Below are positions 32,213-43,195 of a stretch of DNA of 60,000 bases, piece by piece. Under the pieces are notes generated by a model that did no database searches, was not told the DNA's origin, and saw only the letters and a program-made list of their open reading frames with translations. This stretch comes from Tubulanus polymorphus (Eukaryota > Nemertea > Palaeonemertea > Tubulaniformes > Tubulanidae), in the NCBI RefSeq assembly GCF_964204645.1, contig NC_134025.1, positions 18,012,001 to 18,072,000 of the forward strand, written 5' to 3'. Numbering within the stretch: position 1 is the first letter of the stretch; each line of letters begins with the position of its first letter. The position numbers and the translations under genes were made by a program.

Positions 32213-34439
32213 TCATTTTTTATTTATTTTTTCTTGATATCTTTTTGATATCATATTCACTAACCCAAAAATAATAGCACTTACAACTGTAATTAAAAAT
32301 AAGATAATATGTTCAGCAGCAAAGTTAAGAATATTCCCAGCTGATTTCAATATAAAACCAACAATTGATGCAATAATTCCTGGCAATGCTGCAGCAGATT
32401 TTTTAGATAGTTCCCATAGATATTTTGCTAATTTCTTTAAACCATCCTTAACTTTATCTTGTATAGAATTATTATCATTCGGGGGTTTATCCGGTTTATT
32501 GGGAGTAGGAGTAGATTTCAAAGCATTTGATATTGCTAAACCAATTGTTGTAAATAAAACAGTTACAGCTGTTAGAATTGAAAGAATTGTTATTCCTTCT
32601 AATTTAAATAATAACTTTATTCTATCTTTCAGTGATATTTCAGAATTTGGTTTTATCAACAAATCTTTAAAAATAACTTTTAATCTATTAATATTATAAT
32701 CATATGATTTTAATAATAATTTAATTTCTTCTTTTTGTAATTCTATGTTATATTCTAAATCATCAATTTCTTTTTCTAAATATGCATTTCTTTTTTTAAA
32801 TTCAATTTCTTCAATAACTTTATTATCTCTATCTAATTTTAATTGTTCTATTTCTTTATTTTTATCAGTTAATTCTTTTTCTAAAGTTCTAATTTCAAAA
32901 TCTCTTATACTTTTATCATGCGCAATTTTATCAGATGCATTTCTTATACTAATAATCTCTCCAATTGCTTTATCAGAAAATATATCTAAATCTTCTAGTT
33001 GTTGATCTGTTGCATCAACTAATCCATTCGGTAAAAAATTTTCAATTGGAACTTTATTTGATTTAAGATTACTATTTTTGGAAGTTATATTCTGTTCAGA
33101 AGTTGTTTCTGTTTCTAATTTCTTTTTGATTATTTCAAATAATTCATTAATTCTTTGTTTAAATACGTCTATATTATCATCTATTTCTTTTTGTGTAACA
33201 TCAGTTATTTCATTACTATTACTTATTATTTTAATTTTATCTGGTTTTAAACTTTTCTAAGTTGATTCCGCTAATATTTTGGAATCATTATCCAATTTAA
33301 TATTTTTAGTTTTAGTTTCTGATGATTGAATGTGTTTTTTATTTCTTTCACCTTCCATTAATTTTGGGGCAGAATTAATCTTTTTATTTATATCATTTAA
33401 TCCAATTGAATTATTTATTGTTGCAGTTTTAATTAGATTATTGTAACCAATTATATTTCCCATCTTTAATACTAAATCATTAGAAATAATTAATAGATTA
33501 GGGCCTATACAATAATTTAGTCTTACATGAGATTTATCTAAATAATTTTGATATCTCACAATGTTTTCTGGAATCGATCTATTTTTATCATTATGAATGG
33601 AATCTTCAAATAATACTTTGAATTGTTTCTGCGCATCGAATGAAGTGTTATCATTTCCAACTATTGGTGATCTTGTTTCAACTTGCGCACCTAAAATACA
33701 TATCAAATAAGTTCTAATAGATTGATTTATTCTTTGTATACCAGGTTTTGTAAATCCTTCACTATAAGATTCAATAAAATTAATCCATCCATTATTATTA
33801 TCAATTCTATAATCATGATAAGCTCCAATTCTATGCATATAATCAATTCTTTTTATTTCATACTGTTCACCAACGCCATGTAATCTACCATGCGCTCTAA
33901 AATCGGAATTAATATTTATATTAAATTCATTACATATTTTATACAACTTAGATAGATTAATATTATTATCCAATTCTTTAAAATATTTCGATCCAGGTAA
34001 AGGGCATTCTAATTCATTTAATATTATTCTGATTTGAAAATATGTGTGAAATCTAAATATTGTATGAATGAATTTTAAATCAGAATATTTCAAATTTTTA
34101 TCTTAGTTATTCAAGTGTTCATGCCAACTTACACCACAACCAGTTGTTGCACAATGAACAGCAAAATTTAATTGATTCTGCCAATATTTCATATTAGATT
34201 TTACTTTATATATATTATATTCATCTCGAGTAAAAGTAACTTCATATGTATTAAATATATTTTCCATTTTAGAAATAAAATAGTTTGTTTCAGTAACATA
34301 AATTTCTAAATTAATCAATGAAGGTAAAACTTTAAATATTAAATTTAAATATTATCATGTTACTAAAATCTATTGCTGGAATATTATATTTATAATATTC
34401 ATTTGATTTATAATATTGGAAAGATTTTGGAAACCCCAT
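32213..34439 (-). pseudogene. Large conserved Polinton protein with coiled coil and TM segments
   Basis: About 740 codons. Start ATG 34439-34437; a frameshift lies near 34330. From about 34320 to 32213 one single frame is open except for TAA at 34103-34105 and TAG at 33257-33259. N-terminal part: WQNQLNFAVHCATTGCGVS, then FHTYFQIRIILNEL and GRLHGVGEQ, a block I recall as widely conserved in Polintons without known function. Then comes a lysine/glutamate-rich coiled coil (about 32950-32700), followed by hydrophobic segments (TILSILTAVTVLFTTIGLAI and, near the end, HIILFLITVVSAIIFGLVNM) and a basic tail. It could be a virion membrane or structural protein; inference. Confidence 0.75.
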
Positions 34440-34455
34440 TTATATAATAAAAAAA
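34437..34455 (-). promoter_or_regulatory. Start block of large membrane-protein gene
   Basis: TTTTTTTATTATATAAATG. Confidence 0.5.
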
Positions 34456-34881
34456 TTAATAATCAACTAATTCTTTTAATAATTTATCTTGTTCTTCAAC
34501 TGTTATATGACCATTTAAACTTATTATATAATCTAGTGTATTCTTTAATTTATTAATTTCTTTTATATTAGTTTTAATTTTTTCTTTATTACTTTTTATA
34601 TTTAATTTTGAACTTATACCAGTTAAAACACTTGAACTTAATCCTAACACGCCAATTGATATAGCTAAAGGTGTTAATGGACTGAATATTGCTAGAAATG
34701 TTATTACAGAACTAATTGTAACCGAACCACTTATAATCAAATAATATATAATTTTACTTTTTAGATATTTTTTCTCTTTAACTTTTAAGTCACTTTCAAA
34801 TTCTAATATTTGTTTTTCTAAATATATTTTTAATTTAGTTTTATTTATATCATGAGGAATAATATCAATATTATCTTCCAT
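34456..34881 (-). CDS. 141-aa two-TM membrane protein
   Basis: Intact. N-terminal acidic region with a coiled-coil stretch (LEKQILEFESDLKVKEKK), two adjacent hydrophobic segments (IIYYLIISGSVTISSVITFL and LTPLAISIGVLGLSSSVLTG, about residues 45-90), and a C-terminal charged helix. The hairpin-like topology suggests an inner or virion membrane protein. Duplicated in Polinton-1 (15292-16176). Family unknown. Confidence 0.75.
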   Translation of the reverse strand: MEDNIDIIPHDINKTKLKIYLEKQILEFESDLKVKEKKYLKSKIIYYLIISGSVTISSVITFLAIFSPLTPLAISIGVLGLSSSVLTGISSKLNIKSNKEKIKTNIKEINKLKNTLDYIISLNGHITVEEQDKLLKELVDY

Positions 34882-34896
34882 TTATTTAGAAAAAAA
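34879..34896 (-). promoter_or_regulatory. Start block of 141-aa gene
   Basis: TTTTTTTCTAAATAAATG. Confidence 0.5.
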
Positions 34897-34899
34897 TTA

Positions 34900-35322
34900 C
34901 TAATTAGTAAATTTATATGCTACAAATATAACAATAACCGTTCCACCTAAAATCCAAATTATTTCATATTTCTGTTGTTCTTTACTTGGGGTATAATAAT
35001 CTGATAATTTAGGTTTGTATAGATGTAATTTTTCTTTATTGGTTACCGCGTTATATAAACTCATTGCATCATCAACTGATTGAAAATCTCTATGTGAAAT
35101 CTTCTGATCATATAATTCCTTGTTAATATAATCCATATAGTTTTGTCTCTTTTCTCTGTATTCTTCCGCTGCTTTATTGTATTTCTCTAATGCTAAGTTA
35201 TGCCTTCTTTGTTCTCCTAATGAACTATTTTTATCAATATGTTTAAATAAATATCCACCACCAGTAAATGCTAAAGCGTTAACAATTGCCGATCCTATAA
35301 TAGTTATAATTGCAGAAGCCAT
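34900..35322 (-). CDS. 140-aa bitopic membrane protein
   Basis: Intact. The N-terminal hydrophobic stretch (ASAIITIIGSAIVNALAFTG, residues 2-21) could be a signal anchor. A long basic helix (EQRRHNLALEKYNKAAEEYR), a YNQKIS/HRDFQS-type central region and a C-terminal TM (IIWILGGTVIVIFVAYKF) follow. The Polinton-1 copy at 14848-15275 conserves the same plan. It starts at a canonical T7-GC-TAAATAAATG block. Family unknown. Confidence 0.75.
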   Translation of the reverse strand: MASAIITIIGSAIVNALAFTGGGYLFKHIDKNSSLGEQRRHNLALEKYNKAAEEYREKRQNYMDYINKELYDQKISHRDFQSVDDAMSLYNAVTNKEKLHLYKPKLSDYYTPSKEQQKYEIIWILGGTVIVIFVAYKFTN

Positions 35323-35338
35323 TTATTTAGCAAAAAAA
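35320..35338 (-). promoter_or_regulatory. Start block of 140-aa gene
   Basis: TTTTTTTGCTAAATAAATG. Confidence 0.5.
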
Positions 35339-35346
35339 TTATGCAT

Positions 35347-35567
35347 TTATATGGGAGGAATATATTTTTGTTTTTCCAAATAATCAATAGTTAAATTAGA
35401 TAAAGTAATTGCTAATGTTAACTTTAAAATATCATTTATATCAAATCTATCAACATTAACACTTCCCATTTTGAATACTTTTTTAATACCATTGAATAAC
35501 CAACAGTTCCAACTGATAGTAATGCTCCATTATATAATCCAGTTATTATCCACTTATTATCACTCAT
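35347..35567 (-). pseudogene. 73-codon small membrane protein, one frameshift
   Basis: ATG (35567-35565) overlaps the upstream stop as ATGA. N-terminal half NKWIITGLYNGALLSVGTVG and, after a frameshift near 35475, ILKLTLAITLSNLTIDYL. Two hydrophobic segments. Polinton-1 copy at 14610-14835. Unknown function. Confidence 0.6.
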
Positions 35568-35923
35568 TTATTTATCAAAAAATTACTATCATCAAAATAT
35601 TTAGTTATCTTAGTGATGATTAATTCAACATTTATTTTATTACTAGTTTCATTTGTATATATTTCAATTATTATTTTTTTAATATCATCGATGATAAAAT
35701 CTTCATCTAATTCATAAAATCTTAAAGATTCTCTAATTAAATTAGTAATCTATTCTACATTTAAAGTTTCTTTATCTATTGTTGTTTCATACTCAAATGT
35801 TGTTTCATTAGAAAATGCAATATTTTTAATATGTGTAATTACATCATTAATGTTAAATTTCATTTCTTTCTCACGTTTAAAATCAAATCCAAAACATATG
35901 CTCGGCCAAACAGTTATATTCAT
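35564..35923 (-). pseudogene. 119-codon Polinton protein, one in-frame TAG
   Basis: 360-nt frame from ATG 35923 to TGA 35566-35564; the stop overlaps the next ATG by two bases (ATGA). One TAG interrupts it near codon 58. Acidic, with IAFSNETTFEYETT and DEDFIIDDIKKIIIEI. No TM segment. Unknown function; Polinton-1 remnant at 14272-14612. Confidence 0.6.
35565..35582 (-). promoter_or_regulatory. Start block of 73-codon gene
   Basis: TTTTTTGATAAATAAATG; also contains the preceding gene's stop. Confidence 0.5.
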
Positions 35924-35940
35924 TTATATAATGAAAAAAT
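35921..35940 (-). promoter_or_regulatory. Start block of 119-codon gene
   Basis: T6, CAT, then TATATAAATG ending in the start codon. Confidence 0.5.
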
Positions 35941-35960
35941 TACTCTCTACATCTTATAAC

Positions 35961-36732
35961 TCATAATTCATAAATTACAGGGAAATTATTTAAATCAATT
36001 AAATATCCATTATGATTTCTTATTTCGAATCTAAAATTATTAAAATGCGGAAAACAAGGTTTAAAATCACATTCAGCTAAATTATAATTTATTTGCGTTC
36101 CAAATTGTTTAACATTTTTTAATGGTAAAATATTTAATATACTAGAATTACAAATTGTATCTTTAGTTGCTTCCAATGTTTTTGTAGGATCAATTAAATT
36201 GCAATAAATATAAAAATGTGTAAAAGGTATTATATTTGATATACCATATGTGTTTCCGTAAATATAAGTATCTGAAAGAATTCCTAACAGTTTAGCAAAA
36301 GGTTTTTTTTACCATGTAAGCATGTTTTCTTATCATCACTGAATCATCAAGACTTTCATCATCAAACTTTACTCTAGTAAAATTAGAGCTCTCACTTTTT
36401 ATGAATTTAATATTAAATTTAGAATCACTGCCTAACATAATCCGAGCTTTTCTATTAATTTCTTTCGCTAGTGTTTCTAAATTATATAATCCTGGTGTAA
36501 TCATAAGTTGATAAGATATTTTACTATTACGTCTTTCATAAATAAAAAAGGTTCTATGTTCGTCAGTTTTATCCGTTATATTATAAAAAGAATTACATAC
36601 ACTTATATTAACTAATTTTAAATCTACACAATTCTTAAATGCTCTATCTAATTGTACTAGTAAATTATGTGATTTATAATTTGTAAGTTTTCTAGAATCA
36701 ACAAATATTCTGTATTATTTTAATTCTACCAT
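35961..36732 (-). pseudogene. Candidate penton/minor capsid protein (broken)
   Basis: About 257 codons with frameshifts (near 36510 and 36300). The N-terminus VELKEYRIFVDSRKLTNY is followed by ISYQLMITPGLYNLETLAKEI and a C-terminal block FPHFNNFRFEIRNHNGYLID ending FPVIYEL. The G.YN...L...IN pattern and the final IEIRN..G beta-rich block are what I recall from Polinton single-jelly-roll proteins. A penton role is likely but not proven. It is divergently transcribed from the zinc-finger gene across a 68-bp gap. Confidence 0.55.
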
Positions 36733-36786
36733 TATTTATAACATAAAAAAATTACCGCTCATCACTAAAAATTAATTTTAATAACA

Positions 36787-36803
36787 TTTTTCCTAAATAA
36801 ATG
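36787..36803 (+). promoter_or_regulatory. Start block of zinc-finger gene
   Basis: TTTTTCCTAAATAAATG, on the plus strand, same design as the minus-strand genes. Confidence 0.5.
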
Positions 36804-38117
36804 GATGAGAAGATAGCATGCGAAATTTGTGGTGAACTTCTAAGAAAAAGTAATATGGCTCGACATATGAAAAAACATGATGAAAATTATAAACCCCCTA
36901 AACTAAACTGTCCAAAATGTAATAAATTATTCTCAAGAAATTATGTTAAAAAACATTCAGAGAAGTGTAGAATTAATGGCGCAACGGCTAATGTTGATAG
37001 TAATGAAAATAATAGTAATTCTGCTGAAGTTGAACCTGAAGTTATTTGGAAAAGACCTTTCTGATTCTATGATAAGGATAATATAAAAGATCATTTCTGT
37101 GAGCCTTGTCGAATGAAATATAACCCTGAAAATATAGAAGATTGGGAGAATCATCAATTTCGTAAAGAACATATAGATAAATTTCTAATAAATTTGAAAC
37201 TGAATTCAATGAAAGAAAAGATAATTTATTAGAAAAAATAAAATATGAGAAAACGTTACCAGATAATAAAGAAACAGTTGAAAAGTTAGAAAAACAATAT
37301 AATGAATTAACAAGAAAAACATATTATTGTAAATATTGTAAATTGATTATTACAACAAGTAATTCAAATCTACATAATAGAACGATAAAAAATAAAGAAA
37401 ACGTAAGAAAATACCAAGAGCTTAATGAAGATCTATTACCAATAAATTATAAACGAAAATGTCCGCAATGTAGTTATGCGACCTTAAGACAAGAAGGTAC
37501 TGTGTTATTTTGTAATGAATGTGGATGGCAAAAGAATTTATTGGGTGAAGAAAAAACTAGAAATTTTCTCATAGATCCAAAATTAAATTATCTAGATGAA
37601 ATTTTTAAAATATTTTCTATAGAAGATCATACACCAGAATATATGCAATGGCTTGAAAAAATGAAAATAATAGAAAATAAAAATGGTGAAATGACTAAAA
37701 AAGATATTATAAAAACAATTATTCCGTCAACATTTAACACAAAACAAAAGAAAATGTATTTATATTTATTATTTAACGATTATTATGAAAAACCTAAATT
37801 AACAGAAGAAGATATGAAAAATATTTAAAAAAATATTCAAACAAATATTAATGTATCATTTGGAAAATAGAATAACAGATTCAATAAATTATGAATTCTT
37901 TTTAAATTAGATTGTAAATTATTTAAACATAGATATTATAATTCCATTTGACGAATTAACAAACAAAAAGAAACAAAGAGAGCGAGATGAAATGTGGAAC
38001 AAGATAGAACTTTATTTAAATGAGAAAAATGAAATGGAAGAAGAACCTAAACAATTAAATGAAAATGAAGAAGCCAATAGTGATTTCGAGTATGATGATA
38101 TTGATTTTATGATTTAA
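36801..38117 (+). pseudogene. Multi-zinc-finger / zinc-ribbon protein (broken)
   Basis: Only this gene and the 108-aa gene run opposite to the rest. Zinc modules in order: CEICGELLRKSNMARHMKKH, CPKCNKLFSRNYVKKH, a CEPC...H module, YYCKYCK, and a zinc ribbon CPQC(x)15CNECGW (near 37460-37525). Then come LDEIFKIFSIED, a helical region and an acidic tail. Disabling changes: TGA at 37062-37064, a frameshift near 37185, and stops or shifts after 37826. The ribbon plus helical layout loosely recalls NCLDV late transcription factors such as VLTF3; weak inference. Its stop overlaps the convergent PolB stop in TTAA (38114-38117). Confidence 0.65.
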
Positions 38118-41100
38118 TGGCCATAAGGTAATGTTTTTATACCATCATCTAAAATATGCCTTTTATCATCAAATGGATTCAAACTAGTTTTTTCAACTTC
38201 ATTAATGTACATCTCATGCTCTTCTGATCTTAAACAATTCATTTTATGTTTCATTACAATTGAGTTATATAAACACTTTATATAATCTTGAAATTCTATA
38301 TGTTTATCAACCACATGTTTTGTTATTCCTTTTAACTTTTTAGCTTCATGATCTTTTGTTCTATAACTATACATTTTACTTCTTATCCCAACAAATTCAA
38401 TCATTTCATCACCCCCTAGTTCATCTTTAAATTTACCAGGAATGTTTTTATTATCATTGCTAAATAGTTCATGATCTTTGGGATAATTGCTAAAATCAAA
38501 ATGATGTTTTAATGTTTTTAAGTCTTTTGTTATATCATTTGTCTTGATTTTAAGTATGTAACTGTCGGTATTTTTTGGATTAATGGGAACCCAGAATTGA
38601 ATGTTCCATCATCTGTTGATAAATCATAAACATAGTCAGTTGGGTTATATATTTCAAAAAAATCTTTAACTTCTTCTGTTAATTCTTTTTCTATATGCCT
38701 TAAATTAAAACAATTTGGTTTAGATTTAATTAATTCTATATTCATATTAAATCCTAATGAACTGCATAATATATTTAATCCTGATATAGCAACTTTTCCT
38801 TTTTGAGCAAAGGATGTTGTTTTGCGGTTTTGGAAACTTTTTGAACCATATGCGGCATAGAATCCAACGAAGAACCATTTTCTTAAATTATTTTTTGCAT
38901 TTAATACATAATCTGGAACTATCTTTTCTTTTGTTGAAGTATTACTTTTCACTATTGCATGAATATAGAATTCATCATTATATTTTGTAGCAAAATCTTT
39001 AGGATTATTTACAAATATTCTATAAACCGCGGATGATTTCATATGATCCATGATTCTAATTGTTTTATGTGAATAAACTTCTTCGCAGAATTTCTTTATT
39101 CTTTCTAATAATTTCAAATCTTGATTGCATAAATACCAACGATATTGAGTGCGATTAACATATTTATACACACCTGCTGAACCATCACCCATGAAAAATC
39201 CTTTGATAAAATATTCTTTTTCTTCTAATGTTTCGGGTTCTATATTATAAATTTATCAATTATTTCATCAAATGACATATGGTTCATTCTTTGGACAAAT
39301 CTTTTATGTAATAATTCATCTCCAATTTTTATATCAGTTGGTTTTATTTCATCGCCATTTCGTTTAATTAAACTATGATCTTCTGTAACATCTACAAACC
39401 CTAATTTAGTTCTAACTCTATAGATTTTCTTATTTGTTTTATGCCTAATAATAATCTTTAATTTTTTCCATCCATTTCTTGTCCAAACATCCATTAAACC
39501 ATTTATTTGTATTAATTCTTTTTCACCATATGAAATATAACATTCATTTTGTTTTGGAATTATTTCTGAAATTCTTCTTATCAATATTTTATTATTATAT
39601 TTTAATAATATTGGGGTGTCAGCTGTAACAGAATCAAAATATAATATTTCAATATGCTTTTCCCCAAAAAGTGGTTGTAAAACATTATAATAAAAATCAT
39701 ACATTAATAATTTTGATATTTCTAAAACAGTTGAACCGATAAATAATGGTTTATTAAATTTCATTGAAGTTCTTTTTAATTTAACTGCTGTTAAATAATC
39801 TTCAAATCTTTTATTTCCTAGATGTCTAGGGCTTGATTGTAAATGTCTTAATCTCTTAGAATTATTTACTAATTCAATATCATTTCTATTTCTAATATTT
39901 TCACATGTTTTACCATAAAAACTATTATTCATTAATTTGAAGAAATCTTTTTCAAAATCTGTTTTTGATATGGTTCTCTGTTGAGTATTTAAATCTATAT
40001 ATTTTTCTAACCACTTCGATTGATTAAATTCAATATATCCATGTACTTTCTTTAATTTGATTCCTTGTTTTAGATAAAATTTTAACATTCTATAATGAAC
40101 AATATAATTGTATTTATTATTTTGAGTAAGTATTAATTTTTCTGTAAAAACATGATCTTTCGGTTTTATTTTCTTCTGGTATTCACTTAAATAACTATCA
40201 TCTACAGTTAAATGTTCTGGGCAATAAGGTAAGTTTCTTGTTTTAAAATTTATTTTATCAGGATATTCTAAATCAACTACAAAGAAATAACCAATTGGTG
40301 CTTCATCTTTTAAACTCGCAATTGCGCTTTCCCAATCAGTTTTATCATCATTTTCAACTTCTGTTCATATAAAATTTTTATATGGTTGAGGTTGCATCAT
40401 TGCCCAACCATATAAATTATTGGCGTCAATATATAATAATTTATATTCATCATTTGCTTTAAAATATCTATCTCCCATAACACCACTAATTCCACCTCTA
40501 ATTGATTTTTCAAATAATAAAACCATATCTGGTTCTTTTAATAAATCTAATTCTACATTTGTATATTTTAAACCACATTGCCAGGTTAAACCAGGACTAG
40601 AGAAGCAATAACAAGGATCAACATTAAAATGATTCAAATTAACTTCTCTAAATCTTTCAAATATGTCAGCCAATATCATAACATCTGATTTTAAATATAA
40701 ATCAACTAATTCACCATGATTTTTCATCTTAGAATGGTTCCAAATATTTAATGTTCTATTAAACACTTCATCTTTCACATACTCCTCTTTTAATTGATCA
40801 AAAAATTGTTCCTTTAATAATTATGTTACATTAAAATCATCATGTGTTTTATAAAATGAATAAGGAATTGCGCCTTTATATCTCAATAATTTAAAATCTT
40901 GTTCATTTGGATAATAATATCGAGTTATTATAAAATCATTATCAACTAAATTTTTTGATAAATTATCTAATGAACTTGCTAGAAATCTATAAGAATCTAA
41001 AAATCTTATGCAACCAAATTGAAATGAAATATAATTTTCAGATGTTTTAGCTAATAGTTTAAAATCATATTTTCTTACATTTGCTTCATTCATAGCATTA

Positions 41101-43179
41101 TATTCTTCTATTTCTTGATTAATTGCGCCCAATTTTCCCGATAATTGTTTTATAAATAGATGGGTATCATAGCCTGATAAATTATGAAATAATATTGGTA
41201 CGAAATTTACTTTTTTAGCTTGTAAATTACAATCTTCATGAGCAGCTCCACGATATTTTGAATTTAAATGATCATGATCTCTAACTTTTTTATCAAATGA
41301 ATAAAAACGTTTTTCACAATAACAACAATGAGTTGCATAATTAAAATCAATTTCATCTTCTCTTGTCATAAATATTCTTTTATTTTTGTTTAATAATTTT
41401 GCAAAATCACTTTCTAATTCAATTATTTTGTTACAAAAATTATTAACTACATCTTCACCTCTAAAAGAAATATATTGACTTTCATATAATTCGGGATAAT
41501 TTGATTTGATGTAAATTCCATAAGCAGCAGCTCTTTGATTAACTTTTTTAATTGTATTTATAATTGGTGGGTCTTGTATTGTGTCTTCATTTAATTCATT
41601 TCCTTTATCCATTGATTTTAATAATTGCTTTTTGTTATATATTTTTTTTCTCTCTTGATCAGTTAATTCTTTATTCAACGGTTCAAAATCCCCATAAATT
41701 ACAAATGGAACAATATTTTTAAATTTATGATTAGTAAATTTCAACTTACAATCTTTTTTTGTTGGCATTATTAATTTACAAAAATCTTTATTATAACATA
41801 ATTCTTTATGTTTTAATAATGTATTCTCAGTCATAAATTTAGATAAACATTTTCTACATAGATAAATTTTATTATGATGATCACTTTCTGTTCTAAAGAA
41901 TAAATCAATTTGTTTTAACCACATATAATGTTCATTTTCATATTTTTTGTCATATAACAAATCTATAGCATTTTCATCATCATAATATTCTGTTAAATAT
42001 ATAAATTTAATATAAAAATTTAATATTTTCACCTTTCGTCTTTGGTAATTGTATTAAGTCGAATACATTTATTTTTAAATTATTAACTTTTTCTATTTTA
42101 GGAATCATTTTTATAGTTACTGGATATTGATCAATTTTATATAATGTTTCATATTTCCGGTAATTTGTTATTCTAAAACTATGCGTCATATCTTCTGTTG
42201 GGTGTAAACAACTAATAATTGACCATAGAAAACATTTATTATCTTCATTTTGAACATTTATTACTGCTTTTGTTGTAAATGGTAATTTAATATAAGATGA
42301 TGCTTTAATATCCTTTTCTGTTGTAAAGTTTGAATCATTTTTAAACATTTTATTACTTTTTGATGTTTTATTCCTTTTTGTATTGTAAACATTTAAATCT
42401 AAATATATAATTTCATTCAATGTTAAGCCAGAACCCTCAAAATATCTTTCTTAAATATGACGTTTAAATTCATTAAATATTTTTTCTAACTTCTCTTTTA
42501 TTTGTGTTTTTGAAATTATTTCTTCAGAGTGTGTTTGAATATTATAATCCATTTTTTCTTCTGACTTTATAAAACTTACTTTCCCAGAGATACTAATTTT
42601 TGGATATTCAACATCTGTTATCAAATCTAGTATTTTTTCTATTATTTCATTAAATTTACTATAATCTTCTATTGTTGTACCTTTAAAAAATCTAAATATA
42701 ATAGCTGCAGGACCAATTTTACTATGTAATGTTTCTAAAATTTCAATTGTATCTTTTATTTCTAGTGAATCAATATAATTTCTAACATTTTCCATGTAAG
42801 GTTTATTTGAAATGGATTTAGTGTTTGAAGTTGGTTTTTTTACTTTTTGAGGTTCATCATCAAAATAATCTTTTCCTAAAACATTATTACTCAAATTTTG
42901 ATGGTGTTTTTGTGATTCGAGATGTCTATTATAATTCCTTTTTACTATAAATTCATCACAAACTTCACATTTTATTTCATCCACATTCATATTTTCTAAT
43001 CTTTCTTTTCTTTCATTGGAATTTTCTGGAGTTTCAAAATCTATTACATTTTTTATATGATTTGCAGTTTTTTCATGTCGTGTTTTATTAGATGTATCGA
43101 CGTATTTTTTACAATATTGGCAATAATATTGATTTTTATTAACATTATTATTTTCTGGCTGGTGTTCATTCTCTCCCAT
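38114..43179 (-). pseudogene. Protein-primed DNA polymerase B with intein (broken)
   Basis: Replicative polymerase of the element. From ATG 43179: two U1-like C2H2 fingers (CQYCKKYV, CEVCDEFI), the region ending WSIISCLHP, ExoI YGDFEPLN (about 41700), VRDHDHLNSKYRGAAH, ExoII FHNLSGYDTH (about 41190), ExoIII LYLKSDVMILADI, motif A YIDANNLYGWAM (about 40430), motif B KLMNNSFYGKT (39938-39909), motif C split by an intein (38570-39632), and a C-terminus ending KTLPYGH. Breaks: TAA near 42448, a shift near 42015, TAA at 40818-40820, TGA near 40363, and two shifts inside or at the edge of the intein. It has lost function but each motif is individually preserved. Confidence 0.92.
38570..39632 (-). 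pseudogene. LAGLIDADG homing-endonuclease intein in PolB
   Basis: 1063 nt inserted exactly between the Asp and Thr codons of PolB motif C (YFD/TDS). Seen: first residue Ser with SVTADTP (block A), VTEDHSL (block B, near 39375), LAGLIDADG motif 1 GFFMGDG (about 39200), motif 2 GFYAAYG (about 38850, catalytic Asp replaced by Tyr), block F-like YDLSTDDGTFNSG, terminal Asn and +1 Thr. Known biology: inteins self-splice, and their LAGLIDADG domain cuts empty alleles. Two single-base shifts (near 39240 and in an A-run at 38573-38578) and the D-to-Y change inactivate this copy. The penultimate residue is not His. Confidence 0.88.
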
Positions 43180-43195
43180 TTATTAGGAAAAAAAA
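43177..43195 (-). promoter_or_regulatory. Start block of PolB gene
   Basis: TTTTTTTTCCTAATAAATG: a T8 run, two C, then TAATAAATG with the last three bases as the start codon. Confidence 0.5.

Noticed and set aside
32745-33260. Plus-strand open frames rich in Leu/Ser
   Set aside because: They are antisense shadows of the lysine/glutamate-rich coiled coil of the minus-strand membrane-protein gene.
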